From contig NZ_BOMG01000057.1 in assembly GCF_016862075.1 (NCBI RefSeq), positions 217,873 through 281,872 on the forward strand: 64,000 nt of DNA. Reading direction: 5' to 3'. The notes under the pieces are model-generated. The model was not told the DNA's origin. It did no database searches and saw only the letters and a list, made by a program, of their open reading frames with translations. The translations under genes were made by a program, and so were the position numbers. Every line of letters begins with the position of its first letter. The stretch's first letter is position 1. Below, one piece after another: positions 8,478 through 17,205 of this stretch. This stretch comes from Actinoplanes couchii (GTDB lineage: Bacteria > Actinomycetota > Actinomycetes > Mycobacteriales > Micromonosporaceae).

Positions 8478-9412
8478 CGCTGGACCGCCTTGAGAAGAGG
8501 CGCCGCCTTGAGGAAGGCCGTGAGCTTCTGGAACGGGGTGGGCGGCAGGTTGCGGACCGCGCCGCGGGCGAAGTGCCGTTCGGTGTAGTACTGCAGGATC
8601 GACAGCGCGGCGGTGAGGATCACGTACCAGACGGTCGCGACCATCAGCAGCGGCACCACCCGCCCGCTGCGGCCGTAGATCACCTGGACCTGGTAGAAGA
8701 GTTCGCCGATCGCCAGGACGTACACGATGGACGTGCTCTTCAAGAGGTTGACCAGCAGGTTCGCGGCGTTCGGCAGGATCGCCCGCATGGCCTGCGGCAG
8801 CACGATCCGGTAGAACTGCCGCCATTTCGGGATGCCGAGCGCGGCGGCGGCCTCGTGCTGGCCGTGGTCGACGGAGAGCAGCCCGGCCCGGATGATCTCC
8901 CCGGCGTAGGCGGCCTCGTGCAGGGCCAGGCCCAGGATCGCCGCACCGAGGGAGCTGATCAGGTTGACCGTCGGGAACGACCAGCCGGGCCCGAACGGGA
9001 TGCCGATCTGCAGGAACTCGTAGAGGTAGCCGAGGTTGGCCCAGAACAGCAGCTGCACCAGCAGCGGCACGGACCGGAACACCCAGATGTAGGCCCAGCT
9101 GACCACGGACAGCACCGGGTTGGGCGACAGCCGCATGGCGGCGAGCGGGATGCCGCCGAGGAAACCGAGCACCGCGCCGGCGAAGGTCAGCAGCAGGGTG
9201 ACCCCGAGGGCCTCCACCACCGACTTCTCCAGGAAGTAGCCGAGGAAGGTCGACCAGTCCCAGCCGGGGTTGGTGGCCAGCCCGTGGACGAACTGGGCGA
9301 GCAGCACCAGCACCAGCGCGGTGCCGGCCCAGCGCCAGGGGTGGCGGGCGGGGACGACGACGAGCTGCTCATCGGCTGTCTCCGCCCGGCGTTGCGTGGT
9401 CAGGACGGTCAT
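8474..9412 (-). CDS. Amino-acid ABC transporter permease
   Basis: A 312-aa HisM/GlnP-type inner-membrane subunit. After a charged N-terminus come about six helices and the permease EAA-loop EAAAALGIPKWRQFYRIVLPQA that docks on the ATPase. The order permease, ATPase, binding protein, GNAT on one strand with overlapping ends marks a single operon. As the only permease gene it presumably works as a homodimer. Transcription starts in the 9413-9553 gap, shared with the divergent taurine/sulfonate operon. Confidence 0.93.
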   Translation of the reverse strand: MTVLTTQRRAETADEQLVVVPARHPWRWAGTALVLVLLAQFVHGLATNPGWDWSTFLGYFLEKSVVEALGVTLLLTFAGAVLGFLGGIPLAAMRLSPNPVLSVVSWAYIWVFRSVPLLVQLLFWANLGYLYEFLQIGIPFGPGWSFPTVNLISSLGAAILGLALHEAAYAGEIIRAGLLSVDHGQHEAAAALGIPKWRQFYRIVLPQAMRAILPNAANLLVNLLKSTSIVYVLAIGELFYQVQVIYGRSGRVVPLLMVATVWYVILTAALSILQYYTERHFARGAVRNLPPTPFQKLTAFLKAAPLLKAVQR

Positions 9413-9498
9413 GCCGATGACGCTAAGCAGCAGGCCACATTGCCCACAAGTCCTACCGAGAATATATGTTTAAACAACGCGTTACGGTATTGCGTCTA

Positions 9499-9519
9499 CT
9501 CCCATAGATGCGATAGGAA
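9499..9519 (+). promoter_or_regulatory. Candidate sulfur-regulon operator (imperfect)
   Basis: CTCCCAT, a 7-nt spacer, then ATAGGAA; 34 nt upstream of the sulfonate permease start. It matches the perfect palindrome at 34412-34432 in spacing, right arm and spacer ends (AG...CG). A weaker version (GTCCTAC, 7 nt, ATATGTT) is at 9450-9470 on the side of the divergent amino-acid operon. The AT-rich stretch 9461-9475 likely contributes promoter elements. Confidence 0.55.
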
Positions 9520-9553
9520 TACAGGGCATTGACTTCCGGCTCTGGAGATCTCC

Positions 9554-10396
9554 GTGACCACGACGCTCGCTCCCGCGCCACCCGCCCCGCCCGGTTCCGC
9601 CGGCGGCACCGCGGCCCTCGCGCCCAGCGGTGGCCTGCGCCGCCGCCTCGCGCTGCGGCTGCTCGCCCTGGTCGTGCTCTACGTGCTGTGGGAGGTGACG
9701 GCCCGGGTGATGCGGAACCCGGCCTTCATCCCCTCGCCCGGCGCGGTCTGGGACCAACTGATCCGCACGTCCACCGAGGGTTACAGCGGACACTCGCTGC
9801 TCGAACACCTCGGTGTCAGCCTCCGCCGGATCGTGATCGGATCCGCCATCGGCATCGCCGGCGGCCTGCTGATCGGTGTGCTCCTGGGCACCGTCGGCTG
9901 GCTGCGGGTGGTCGCCGAGCCGGTGGTCACGTTCATCCGGGCGCTCCCGCCACTCGCCTACTTCAGCCTGTTCATCATCTGGTTCGGCATCGACGAGACG
10001 CCGAAGCTGTGGCTGCTGTCGATCGCCGCTCTGCCGCCGGTCGCGGTGGCCACCGCCGCCGCCGTGCACGGCGCCCCGACCGGCCTGGTCGAGGCGGCCC
10101 GCGCGCTCGGGGCGAGTAGGTGGCAGGCCACCCGGGACGTGGTGCTGCCCAACGCGCTGCCGGAGATCTTCACCGGGATCCGGCTGGCGGTCGGTGTCGC
10201 GTACTCCTCGGTGGTCGCCGCCGAGACCATCAACGGCGTTCCCGGCATCGGCGGCATGATCCGCGACGCCCAGCGCTACTCCCAGACCGACGTGGTGGTC
10301 CTCGGCCTGTTCGCGATCGGACTGTCCGGCCTGCTCATCGACTCCCTGCTGCTCAGCGCGGAAACCAAGCTGATCCCGTGGCGCGGACGCGTCTAA
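9554..10396 (+). CDS. Taurine/sulfonate-type ABC permease
   Basis: A 280-aa TauC/SsuC-like permease. After a Pro/Ala-rich N-terminus come six helices and the ATPase-docking loop EAARALGASRWQATRDVVLPNALPEI. GTG at 9554 has a GGAGAT site about 5 nt upstream. It is the first gene of a permease, binding protein, ATPase operon whose closest functional theme is import of alkanesulfonates or taurine; nitrate and thiamine-precursor transporters share the same family, so the substrate is inferred mainly from the binding protein. Confidence 0.88.
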   Translation: MTTTLAPAPPAPPGSAGGTAALAPSGGLRRRLALRLLALVVLYVLWEVTARVMRNPAFIPSPGAVWDQLIRTSTEGYSGHSLLEHLGVSLRRIVIGSAIGIAGGLLIGVLLGTVGWLRVVAEPVVTFIRALPPLAYFSLFIIWFGIDETPKLWLLSIAALPPVAVATAAAVHGAPTGLVEAARALGASRWQATRDVVLPNALPEIFTGIRLAVGVAYSSVVAAETINGVPGIGGMIRDAQRYSQTDVVVLGLFAIGLSGLLIDSLLLSAETKLIPWRGRV

Positions 10397-10412
10397 CACC
10401 AAAGGAACCCCT

Positions 10413-11432
10413 GTGAAGAAGCTCGCTGCCCTCCTTTCCGTGCTGCTCCTGGCCGCCTGTGGTGACGGCGCCGCAAGCGGTGGCGGTGATCCGGCGGAGA
10501 AATCCATCCGGCTCGCCTACCAGGCGTTTCCCTCCGGCGACCTGATCGTCAAGAACCAGGGCCTGCTCGAGAAGGCGCTGCCCGACTACAAGATCACCTG
10601 GACCAAGTTCGACTCCGGCGCCAGCATCAACACCGCGTTCGTGGCGGGCGCCGTCGACATCGCCGCGATCGGCTCCAGCCCGGTGGCCCGTGGGCTGTCC
10701 GCGCCGCTGAACATCCCGTACCAGGTGGCGTTCGTCCTGGACGTGGCCGGTGACAACGAGGCCCTGGTGGCCCGCAACGGCAGCAACGTCACCGACGTGG
10801 CGTCGCTCAAGGGCAAGAAGGTCGCCACCTCGTTCGCGTCCACCTCGCACTACAGCCTCCTCGCCGCGATCGAGCAGGCCGGGCTGAAGGAGTCCGACCT
10901 GACCGTCGTGGACCTGGAGCCGCAGGACATCCTGGCCGCCTGGACCCGCGGTGACATCGACGCCGCCTACACCTGGCTGCCGACGCTCGACGAGCTGAAG
11001 AAGACCGGCAAGGTGCTGATCACCAGCCGGGAACTGGCCGCCAGCGGCAAGCCCACCCTGGACCTGGGTGTCGTCTCCACCGCGTTCATCGACGCGCACC
11101 CGGAGGCGGTCGACGCGTGGCGCAAGGTCGAGGCGCAGGCCCTGGACATCATCGCCAACGACCCCACCGCCGCGTCCACAGCCGTCGGCAAGGAGCTGAA
11201 CCTGACCCCCGAGGAGGCGCTGGGCCAGCTCAAGCAGGGTGTCTTCCTGAAGCCGGCCGACCTGTCGTCGGCGGAGTGGCTGGGCACCGAGGACAGCCCC
11301 GGCAAGCTCGCCGACAACCTGGTCAGCGCCGCCGAGTTCCTCAAGGCGCAGCAGAAGATCGACGCCGTCCCGGCGCTGGACGTGGTCCAGAAGGCCGTCT
11401 ACACCAAGGGGCTTCCCGGTGTCCTCGGCTGA
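10413..11432 (+). CDS. Taurine/sulfonate-type ABC substrate-binding lipoprotein
   Basis: A 339-aa SsuA/TauA-like binding protein. The signal peptide ends in lipobox LAAC. The segment NTAFVAGAVDIAAIGSSPVA is typical of TauA proteins, and KVATSFASTSHYSLLAAIEQ forms the second-lobe binding loop. GTG at 10413 follows an AAAGGA site. The 3' end overlaps the ATPase gene by 14 bp. Taurine or a related sulfonate is the most likely ligand, not proven. Confidence 0.9.
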   Translation: MKKLAALLSVLLLAACGDGAASGGGDPAEKSIRLAYQAFPSGDLIVKNQGLLEKALPDYKITWTKFDSGASINTAFVAGAVDIAAIGSSPVARGLSAPLNIPYQVAFVLDVAGDNEALVARNGSNVTDVASLKGKKVATSFASTSHYSLLAAIEQAGLKESDLTVVDLEPQDILAAWTRGDIDAAYTWLPTLDELKKTGKVLITSRELAASGKPTLDLGVVSTAFIDAHPEAVDAWRKVEAQALDIIANDPTAASTAVGKELNLTPEEALGQLKQGVFLKPADLSSAEWLGTEDSPGKLADNLVSAAEFLKAQQKIDAVPALDVVQKAVYTKGLPGVLG

Positions 11433-12177
11433 CGCGATCCGGATCGACGGGCTGACGCACTCCTACGGCGAGACGCTCGCGGTCGGCCCGATCGACCTGA
11501 CCGTGCCGGAGGGCGAGTTCCTGGTGCTGGTCGGCGCGTCCGGCTGCGGCAAGAGCACGCTGCTGCGGCTGATCGCCGGGTTCGAGCAGCCGACCGGCGG
11601 CAGCGTGCTGACCGGTGGCGCGAAACCGGTCCCGGGCAAGGGCGCGGGCCTGGTCTTCCAGCAGCCGAGACTGTTCCCGTGGAAGACCGTCGGGGGCAAC
11701 ATCGAACTCGCTCTGCGGTACGCCGGACAGACGGTCACCGCCGAGCGGGTCGAGGAGTTGCTGGCCCGGGTCGGGTTGCACGACGTGGCCAAGCGGCGGA
11801 CCTGGCAGATCTCCGGCGGCCAGCAGCAGCGGGTCGCCATCGCCCGGGCCCTGGCCGTGGAGAACCCCCTGCTCCTGCTGGACGAGCCGTTCGCGGCCCT
11901 GGACGCGTTGACCCGCGAGAAGTTGCAGGAGGATCTGCGGCAGGTCAGTGCGGCCACCGGCCGGACCAGCGTGTTCGTCACGCACAGCGTCGACGAGGCG
12001 GTGTTCCTGGGCAGCCGGGTCGTGGTCCTCACGCCCCGGCCGGGCCGGATCGCCCTGGACCTGAAGGTGGGCCTGCCCCGCTCCGGCATCGCCGCCGACG
12101 AGCTGCGCGGACTGCCCGAGTTCGCGGCGCTGCGGGCCGAGGTCGGCCACGCCATCCGGGACCGCGTCACGGTGTGA
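11419..12177 (+). CDS. Taurine/sulfonate-type ABC ATP-binding protein
   Basis: A 252-aa TauB/SsuB-like ATPase. Walker A is GASGCGKST, the Q loop VFQQPRLFPWKTV is typical for this subfamily, the signature is ISGGQQQRVAIARAL, Walker B is LLLDEPFAALDAL and the switch His is in VTHSVDEA. It overlaps the binding-protein gene and ends the operon. No desulfonating monooxygenase is encoded in this operon; candidates are the luciferase-like enzymes at 25.2-29.5 kb. Confidence 0.95.
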   Translation: MSSADAIRIDGLTHSYGETLAVGPIDLTVPEGEFLVLVGASGCGKSTLLRLIAGFEQPTGGSVLTGGAKPVPGKGAGLVFQQPRLFPWKTVGGNIELALRYAGQTVTAERVEELLARVGLHDVAKRRTWQISGGQQQRVAIARALAVENPLLLLDEPFAALDALTREKLQEDLRQVSAATGRTSVFVTHSVDEAVFLGSRVVVLTPRPGRIALDLKVGLPRSGIAADELRGLPEFAALRAEVGHAIRDRVTV

Positions 12178-12260
12178 ACCCTGCCGGGCGGTGATCAGTA
12201 CCGGGGAACTGCTCGCCGCCGCCGGCCCGCTCCCGCTGCGGCTGCGGCACGTCGCCGTCT

Positions 12261-12308
12261 GGGCCCGGTTCACCACGGACCGGGCCCGCTTCACCACGGA
12301 CCGGGCCC
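12261..12308. terminator. Tandem 21-bp repeat forming hairpins
   Basis: Two 21-bp copies (12266-12286, 12287-12307), each containing TTCACCACGGACCGGGCC, create a hairpin GGGCCCGG/CCGGGCCC (12261-12268, 12280-12287) and a second overlapping one. Placed between convergent genes, they are a likely terminator. Confidence 0.65.
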
Positions 12309-12315
12309 GGGAGCC

Positions 12316-12870
12316 TCAGCGCAGCAGCGGCAGCAGCTCGTCCTCGACCCGGTTGATCGTCCGCACGTCGAGGCCGGTCTCGGCGTATCTCACCACCGGC
12401 GCCCATTCGTCGAGGATGTCGAGGTGCCGGTGCTGCCGGGCGACCTCCGCGGCGGCCGCCTCCTCCGGGTCCTGCTCCTCGTCCTGGGCGGCCCAGTCCG
12501 CGGCCTGCACTCCGGTGTCGCTGACCTGCACGGCGAAGTCCGCGCTCTCGTACAGGTAGTGCAGGGCGGCGAAGAGCACCGCGACGTTGCCCTGCTCGGT
12601 GAAGTCCTGCGTGCCGTTCTGGCCTTCGTTGTGGCTGTGCTCGCTCAGGTGGTACCGCCCGATCTCGTCCGAGATCCGCCGATGCGCCGTCTGATCCCCG
12701 GCCGCCGCCATCCAGACCGCGTCGAGCAGATCCGCCCACTCCAGCCCGTCCGGCGCCTGCTCGGCCCGGAACCACCGATCGGCCACCGAAGCCGCGAAGA
12801 GCGTCCGCTGAGCCATGGACGCCACCCGAAGCCGCTGCTCGACACGTTTCTGCTCTTCCCCGTACGACAT
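12316..12870 (-). CDS. Hypothetical alpha-helical protein
   Basis: A 184-aa soluble, acidic, largely helical protein starting MSYGEEQKRVEQRLR at 12870; the open frame continues upstream without good codons. Conserved-looking elements are the Trp-rich segment LEWADLLDAVWMAAAGD and a block of acidic residues (DEEQDPEEAAAAE). The arrangement slightly recalls DUF416 proteins, but I would not assign it. No membrane helix or signal peptide. It stands alone, convergent to the sulfonate operon. Confidence 0.6.
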   Translation of the reverse strand: MSYGEEQKRVEQRLRVASMAQRTLFAASVADRWFRAEQAPDGLEWADLLDAVWMAAAGDQTAHRRISDEIGRYHLSEHSHNEGQNGTQDFTEQGNVAVLFAALHYLYESADFAVQVSDTGVQAADWAAQDEEQDPEEAAAAEVARQHRHLDILDEWAPVVRYAETGLDVRTINRVEDELLPLLR

Positions 12871-13105
12871 GCGCGCCACCCTATCCGCCACCCGTCGCCG
12901 GGATGGGGCGGGATTCCACAGTGTCACCGCGGCCGCGGGCAGCCCTGCATCGCTCCTCCCGACGGCCCATTCATCACCGACCCCAACCCGGCGGCGACGG
13001 TTTCCGAAGGCCGTGGCCGACGGCACTTGTCGTGGCCGTGATCGGTGTAGACCGGCGGGGCGGCAATGCCTTGCGTGGGGTTGGCTTGTGGGGCTGACTT
13101 CGGGG

Positions 13106-13588
13106 ATGGGTCTGGACTTCGCCGCGGCTTATGACGCACTGAACGCTGACGATCATGACTATCGGTTCTATGCCGGGCTGGCGGATGAAGTGGGGGCCGG
13201 ACGGGTTCTGGATCTGGGGTGTGGCACCGGGACGCTTGCCCGGCTGCTCGCCTCGCGGGGGCGTACCGCGGTGGGCATCGATCCCGATCCTGAGATGCTG
13301 CGGGTCGCCCGCGGGAAGCCCGGAGCAGAGCAGGTCGACTGGCGGCTGGGCCGCAGCGACCTGGCCGATGACGACTCCGCCGACTTCGCGGTCATGGCGG
13401 GGCACGTGGCTCAGGTGTTCCGTACCGGCGAAGAGGAGTCGACCCGGGACGTGCTCGCCTTCCGGGACGCCGCTGAGCTGGTGCGATCGGTGGAGGAAGC
13501 GGGGTTCGCGGTCGAGCGCCGGTACGGCTTCTGGGATCGGAGCCCGCTGACCGACGGTTCGCGGGAGATCGTTCTGGTCGTCCGGTAG
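13106..13588 (+). CDS. Class I methyltransferase lacking its central core
   Basis: A 160-aa SAM-dependent methyltransferase remnant. Motif I is VLDLGCGTGTLARLL, followed by GIDPDPEMLRVAR (acidic end of strand 2) and FAVMAGHVAQVF (strand 4 region). In full-length relatives of about 240 aa a helix and an LRPGG-type loop come next; here the protein jumps from FRTGEEES straight to the C-terminal DAAELVRSVEEAGFAVE part. About 60-80 residues are missing, so activity is doubtful. Starts at GTG 13088 or ATG 13106 are possible. Confidence 0.6.
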   Translation: MGLDFAAAYDALNADDHDYRFYAGLADEVGAGRVLDLGCGTGTLARLLASRGRTAVGIDPDPEMLRVARGKPGAEQVDWRLGRSDLADDDSADFAVMAGHVAQVFRTGEEESTRDVLAFRDAAELVRSVEEAGFAVERRYGFWDRSPLTDGSREIVLVVR

Positions 13589-13592
13589 GTGA

Positions 13593-14500
13593 TCACAGGG
13601 CCGCGATCAGGGAGTCGATGCCGTCGGCGAGGCGGGCGCGCAGTGTGCGGTGGTGTTTCGGGGTGGTCGCGTGGACGATCATCAGGGTGTAGAGGGCCAT
13701 CGCGGTCATGCTGATCAGGGTGGACGCCCAGGTCGGGTCGCCGGTGGTGTCCATCGTGCCGGTCACGTGGGCCAGCGTGAAACCTGCCAGGTTGTTCACC
13801 ACGTGCAGGGCGATCGCCGCCTCCAGGCCGCCGGTGCGGATCGTCAGGAAGGCCGTCACCAGGCCGAACAGGATCGTGTCGGCCAGCAGCCACGGCGAGC
13901 CCAGGCCGTGGGCCAGGCCGAACAGCAGCGACGACAGCAGGATGCCGGGCACGGTGAGCTGATCCACGAACCGAACGCCTGCAGCAGCCAGCCCCGGAAC
14001 AGGTACTCCTCGCCGGCCGCCTGCAGCGGCACCAGCAGCAACAGGACGGCCAGGAACCGCACGTCGAAATCGGTCAGCGAACTGCTTTCGCCGGGCAGCA
14101 TGATCATCGCCGACGTCATCAGGGCCACGGCCACCGTCGCGAGCAGCAGAAACCGGCCCAGCAGGCCCCAGCGCAGCCGCCCGGCCACCGACGACAGCGT
14201 GCCGGCCGGGCGGCGCTGCGCCCATCCGGCCGCGAACAGGCACACCGGGGTCAGCATGCCGAGCACGATCAGGGTGATCGCCAGTTCACTCTCGGCGCCG
14301 CCGGCCAGGAAAGACCCGGCGTCGGAGGTCAGGAAGCCGGCGGGGCCGCCGAACGCGGCCACCATCGCGGAAGCGGCGCCGAACAGGCCGGCCAGCGCCA
14401 GCGGCAGTCCGAGAAGGATCACCAGGGTGCCGGTCAGCGGATGCCACCAGCGGTGCTTCCCGGTACGGGCCAGACGGTGGTAGGGGGTCGATGTCGTCAT
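13593..14500 (-). pseudogene. CPBP intramembrane protease, frameshifted
   Basis: Two overlapping frames together encode one CPBP (CAAX-like) glutamic-type membrane protease. The upstream part, from ATG 14500 (MTTSTPYHRLART), contains the helices and motif 1 (EEYLFRG). Near 13940-13965 the frame shifts by one base, and the other frame carries GILLSSLLFGLAHGLGSP (motif 2 His) and LHVVNNLAGF (motif 3). All three motifs are intact, so this is a single-base loss, either a real recent mutation or a sequencing error. Relatives process prenylated or peptide substrates or act in bacteriocin immunity. Confidence 0.8.
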
Positions 14501-14673
14501 GCCGAGAACTGTCCCGCCGGCCACGGGCCCGATTCTTCTGTCGTACGGCGGAAATCGGCCTCTGACTTTGGTTGACATCCACGGCATCGTGATCCGACGC
14601 AGGACTGACGATCGGCGCGGCGATTCCCGGCAGAGTCATCGGCATCAACCGAACACCACGGAGGAATCGACAG

Positions 14674-15048
14674 ATGCGTAAAGCCGGAATCGTCGTCGCC
14701 ATCGTTCTCGCGGTCCTGTGCGGCGGCCTGGGATGGACCGTCTACCAGTGGGTCGACCTGGGCAAGGAGCTGACCGAGTCGAGCATCACCCGGGACGTTT
14801 TCGACGCCCAGAAGGAGGGCGCCGCGCAGGCCACGGTCACCGCGGCGCTGCCCGAGCCCCTGAGCGACATCTCCGAGAAGGAGCTCTACGCTGACGACCC
14901 GACCCGCAAGGGCATGCCGGCCGGGGCCTCGTGCGTCTATTACGGCATCAGCCCGATCGGCAGCGAGGGCGCGGACCTGTTCCGTTTCTGTTTCGTCGAC
15001 GGCAAACTCGCCGAGAAGTCCGGCGTCACCATTCCCGGGGAGCAGTGA
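14674..15048 (+). CDS. Small membrane-anchored exofacial protein
   Basis: A 124-aa protein with one N-terminal membrane helix (residues 5-27) and an exofacial domain. A GGAGG site at 14660-14664 supports ATG 14674. The domain contains two Cys (87 in SCVYYG, 106 in FRFCF) and a pattern C-x-YY ... FRFCFxDGxL. The same pattern ends the histidine kinase encoded by the next gene (C445, C468), so the two are paralogous domains resembling a BamE/SmpA-like fold. The gene directly abuts the kinase start (TGA then GTG), indicating one operon. A role as ligand, decoy or co-sensor for that kinase is inference. Confidence 0.75.
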   Translation: MRKAGIVVAIVLAVLCGGLGWTVYQWVDLGKELTESSITRDVFDAQKEGAAQATVTAALPEPLSDISEKELYADDPTRKGMPAGASCVYYGISPIGSEGADLFRFCFVDGKLAEKSGVTIPGEQ

Positions 15049-16503
15049 GTGGAAGTACGGGGCCGCTGGCGGCTGGTTTACGAGATCGGCCTGACCACGC
15101 TGGTGACGGCCGCGGCGACGGCGCCGGTCGCCGCGGCGGCCTGGTACCCGGCGGCCCCGTGGCTGGTCGGGGTGACCACCCCGCTGCTGATGGTGCTGAG
15201 GCTGTACCAGCCGCTGGCGGCGTACGTCGCCGCGGCGCTGGTCGGCCTCGGCGCCGGCGGGGAGGGCGCGGTGCTGCTGGTAGTGCTGAGCGCGTCCCTG
15301 GCGTACCGCGCCGCCCGGATGTGGCAGGTTCTGATCGGCCTGGCCGCCGGCTGGATCTGCTACGTGCTCTCGATCCTCTGGGAGGGGCCACTGACCGTCC
15401 AGTGGGCGGTGCTGCTCTCGGCGGTGTTCGCCCTGATCGGCTGCGCCCCGGCCGGGGTGGCCCGGCTGGTGCGCCGGCGGCGGACGCTGCTCACCGCGAT
15501 GCACCACCGCAACGTGCAGCTGCACAGCGGGCACGCCGAGGCGGCCCGGCAGGCGCGGCTGCGGGAGCGGGCCCGGATCGCCCGTGACCTGCACGATTCG
15601 CTCGGCCACAAACTGACGCTGATCTCGCTGTACGCCGGGATGAACCGCAGCGACGAGACCGACCTGATCAAGCAGACGTCGTCGGCGGCGATGGCCGAGC
15701 TGCGGCAGATCCTCGGCCTGCTCGGTCAGGGCGACACCCAGCCGTCGGTACGGTCACTGGCCGATGTGGACGACCTGGCCGAGCAGGCGCGGGCCTCCGG
15801 GACCGCCGTGGAGATCGTGCGCGAGGGCGAGCCGCGCCCGCTGGCGGCGCTGACCGAACACGCCGCGTACCGGGTGATCCAGGAGGGCCTGACCAACGCG
15901 CTCCGGCACGCCGGCGGCGGGTCGGTCACCGTCCTGCTGCGGTACGAGCCGGACGCGCTGATCGCCGGGGTGACCAACACGGCGGGCCGCAGCACCGTGC
16001 GGGAGTCGTCCGGGCAGGGCCTGCTCGGACTGACCGAACGGGTCCGGGTGGCCGGCGGGGTGCTTTACCACGGGCCCACCCCGGACGGCGGGTTCCGGCT
16101 GGCGGCGACCCTGGCGTACACCGCCGAGGACTTCACGCCCGCCCCGGACTTCGTGGCGGTCGTCGACCGGCACACCCGCCGGTCCCGTCTGGTGCTGGCC
16201 ACCACGGCGGTCGCGATCGCCGGGTTCCTGGTCCTGTGCGGTGCGGGACTGTGGCTGACCGCGGACCTGGTGGCGGTTGACCGGAGCACGTACGACGCGA
16301 TCCGGATCGGACAGCCGGAGTCGCAGGTGCGGGCACAGCTGCCGGATCTCGACACCGCGGTGGCCGGGGCGCCGGACGGGTGCGTGGACTATCAGGCCGG
16401 CATGCTCGAACAGCTCGGCGCCCAGGACGGTGCGATGATCTACCGATTCTGTTTCCGGGACGGGGTGCTGGTGGACAAGCGGGTACGGGAAGGGGCGCGA
16501 TGA
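15049..16503 (+). CDS. Histidine kinase with C-terminal exofacial domain
   Basis: A 484-aa kinase. About five helices span residues 10-140. A HisKA_3 helix has phospho-acceptor His182 (RDLHDSLGHKL), then an HATPase domain with NALRHA and GQGLLGLTERVRVAGG (about 265-360). Unusually, a further membrane helix (381-403) follows the ATPase domain, and residues 410-484 form an exofacial domain with Cys445 and Cys468 and YRFCFRDGVL. That domain resembles the product of the preceding gene. The GTG start abuts the stop of that gene and the end overlaps the response regulator (ATGA), so three genes form one operon. Confidence 0.9.
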   Translation: MEVRGRWRLVYEIGLTTLVTAAATAPVAAAAWYPAAPWLVGVTTPLLMVLRLYQPLAAYVAAALVGLGAGGEGAVLLVVLSASLAYRAARMWQVLIGLAAGWICYVLSILWEGPLTVQWAVLLSAVFALIGCAPAGVARLVRRRRTLLTAMHHRNVQLHSGHAEAARQARLRERARIARDLHDSLGHKLTLISLYAGMNRSDETDLIKQTSSAAMAELRQILGLLGQGDTQPSVRSLADVDDLAEQARASGTAVEIVREGEPRPLAALTEHAAYRVIQEGLTNALRHAGGGSVTVLLRYEPDALIAGVTNTAGRSTVRESSGQGLLGLTERVRVAGGVLYHGPTPDGGFRLAATLAYTAEDFTPAPDFVAVVDRHTRRSRLVLATTAVAIAGFLVLCGAGLWLTADLVAVDRSTYDAIRIGQPESQVRAQLPDLDTAVAGAPDGCVDYQAGMLEQLGAQDGAMIYRFCFRDGVLVDKRVREGAR

Positions 16504-17159
16504 CCGGGAGCCTGCGGGTGGTGCTGGCCGACGACGATTCGCTGATCCGGGCCGCGATCGGCATGATCCTGCGGTCCGCCGACGGCATCGATCTGGTCGC
16601 CCAGGTCGCCGACGGGCGGGCCGCGGTCGAGACGGTGGTCCGGGAGCGGCCGGACGTGGCGCTGCTGGACATCCAGATGCCGGTGATGGACGGGCTGGCC
16701 GCTCTGCGGGAGATCCGCCGGGCGGCGCCGGCCGTGCGGGTGGTCGTGCTGACCACGTTCGGTCAGGACGAGTACGTGGCGCAGGCCCTGGACGCGGGCG
16801 CGGCCGGGTTCCTGCTCAAGGAGTCGGCGGCCGAGGAGCTGGCGTACGCGATCCGGGCCGCCGCCGACGGGAACGCCTACCTGTCCCCGAAGATCACCCG
16901 GCAGCTGCTGGACCGGTTGCCGGCCACGACCGTACGGCCGGATCGGGATCTGGCTCTGGTCGAGGGTCTCAGCGCCCGGGAGCGTGAGGTGCTGGTCCTG
17001 CTCGCCCAGGGTCTGTCCAACGCCGAGATCGCCCAGCGGCTGTTCGTCTCCGAGGGCACCGTCAAGACCCACGTCTACCGGGTCTTCACGAAGGTCGGGT
17101 GCGAGAACCGGGTGCAAGCCGCCATGATCGCGCAGCGTGCCGGGCTGCTCGGCGGTTAG
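16500..17159 (+). CDS. NarL/LuxR-type response regulator
   Basis: A 219-aa regulator starting MTGSLRVVLADDDS at ATG 16500, overlapping the kinase stop. The receiver has acidic residues at 11-13, phospho-acceptor Asp57 (LLDIQMP) and Lys in FLLKESAAEE. The C-terminal LuxR HTH is LSAREREVLVLLAQGLSNAEI with downstream GTVKTHVYRVF. It is the expected output of the kinase with the C-terminal sensor. Target genes are not evident; the secreted protein immediately downstream (46-bp gap) is a candidate. Confidence 0.95.
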   Translation: MTGSLRVVLADDDSLIRAAIGMILRSADGIDLVAQVADGRAAVETVVRERPDVALLDIQMPVMDGLAALREIRRAAPAVRVVVLTTFGQDEYVAQALDAGAAGFLLKESAAEELAYAIRAAADGNAYLSPKITRQLLDRLPATTVRPDRDLALVEGLSAREREVLVLLAQGLSNAEIAQRLFVSEGTVKTHVYRVFTKVGCENRVQAAMIAQRAGLLGG

Positions 17160-17205
17160 TCACAGTGTTGGGTACAGTGGCCGGGGCTACGGGAAGGACT
17201 CATCG

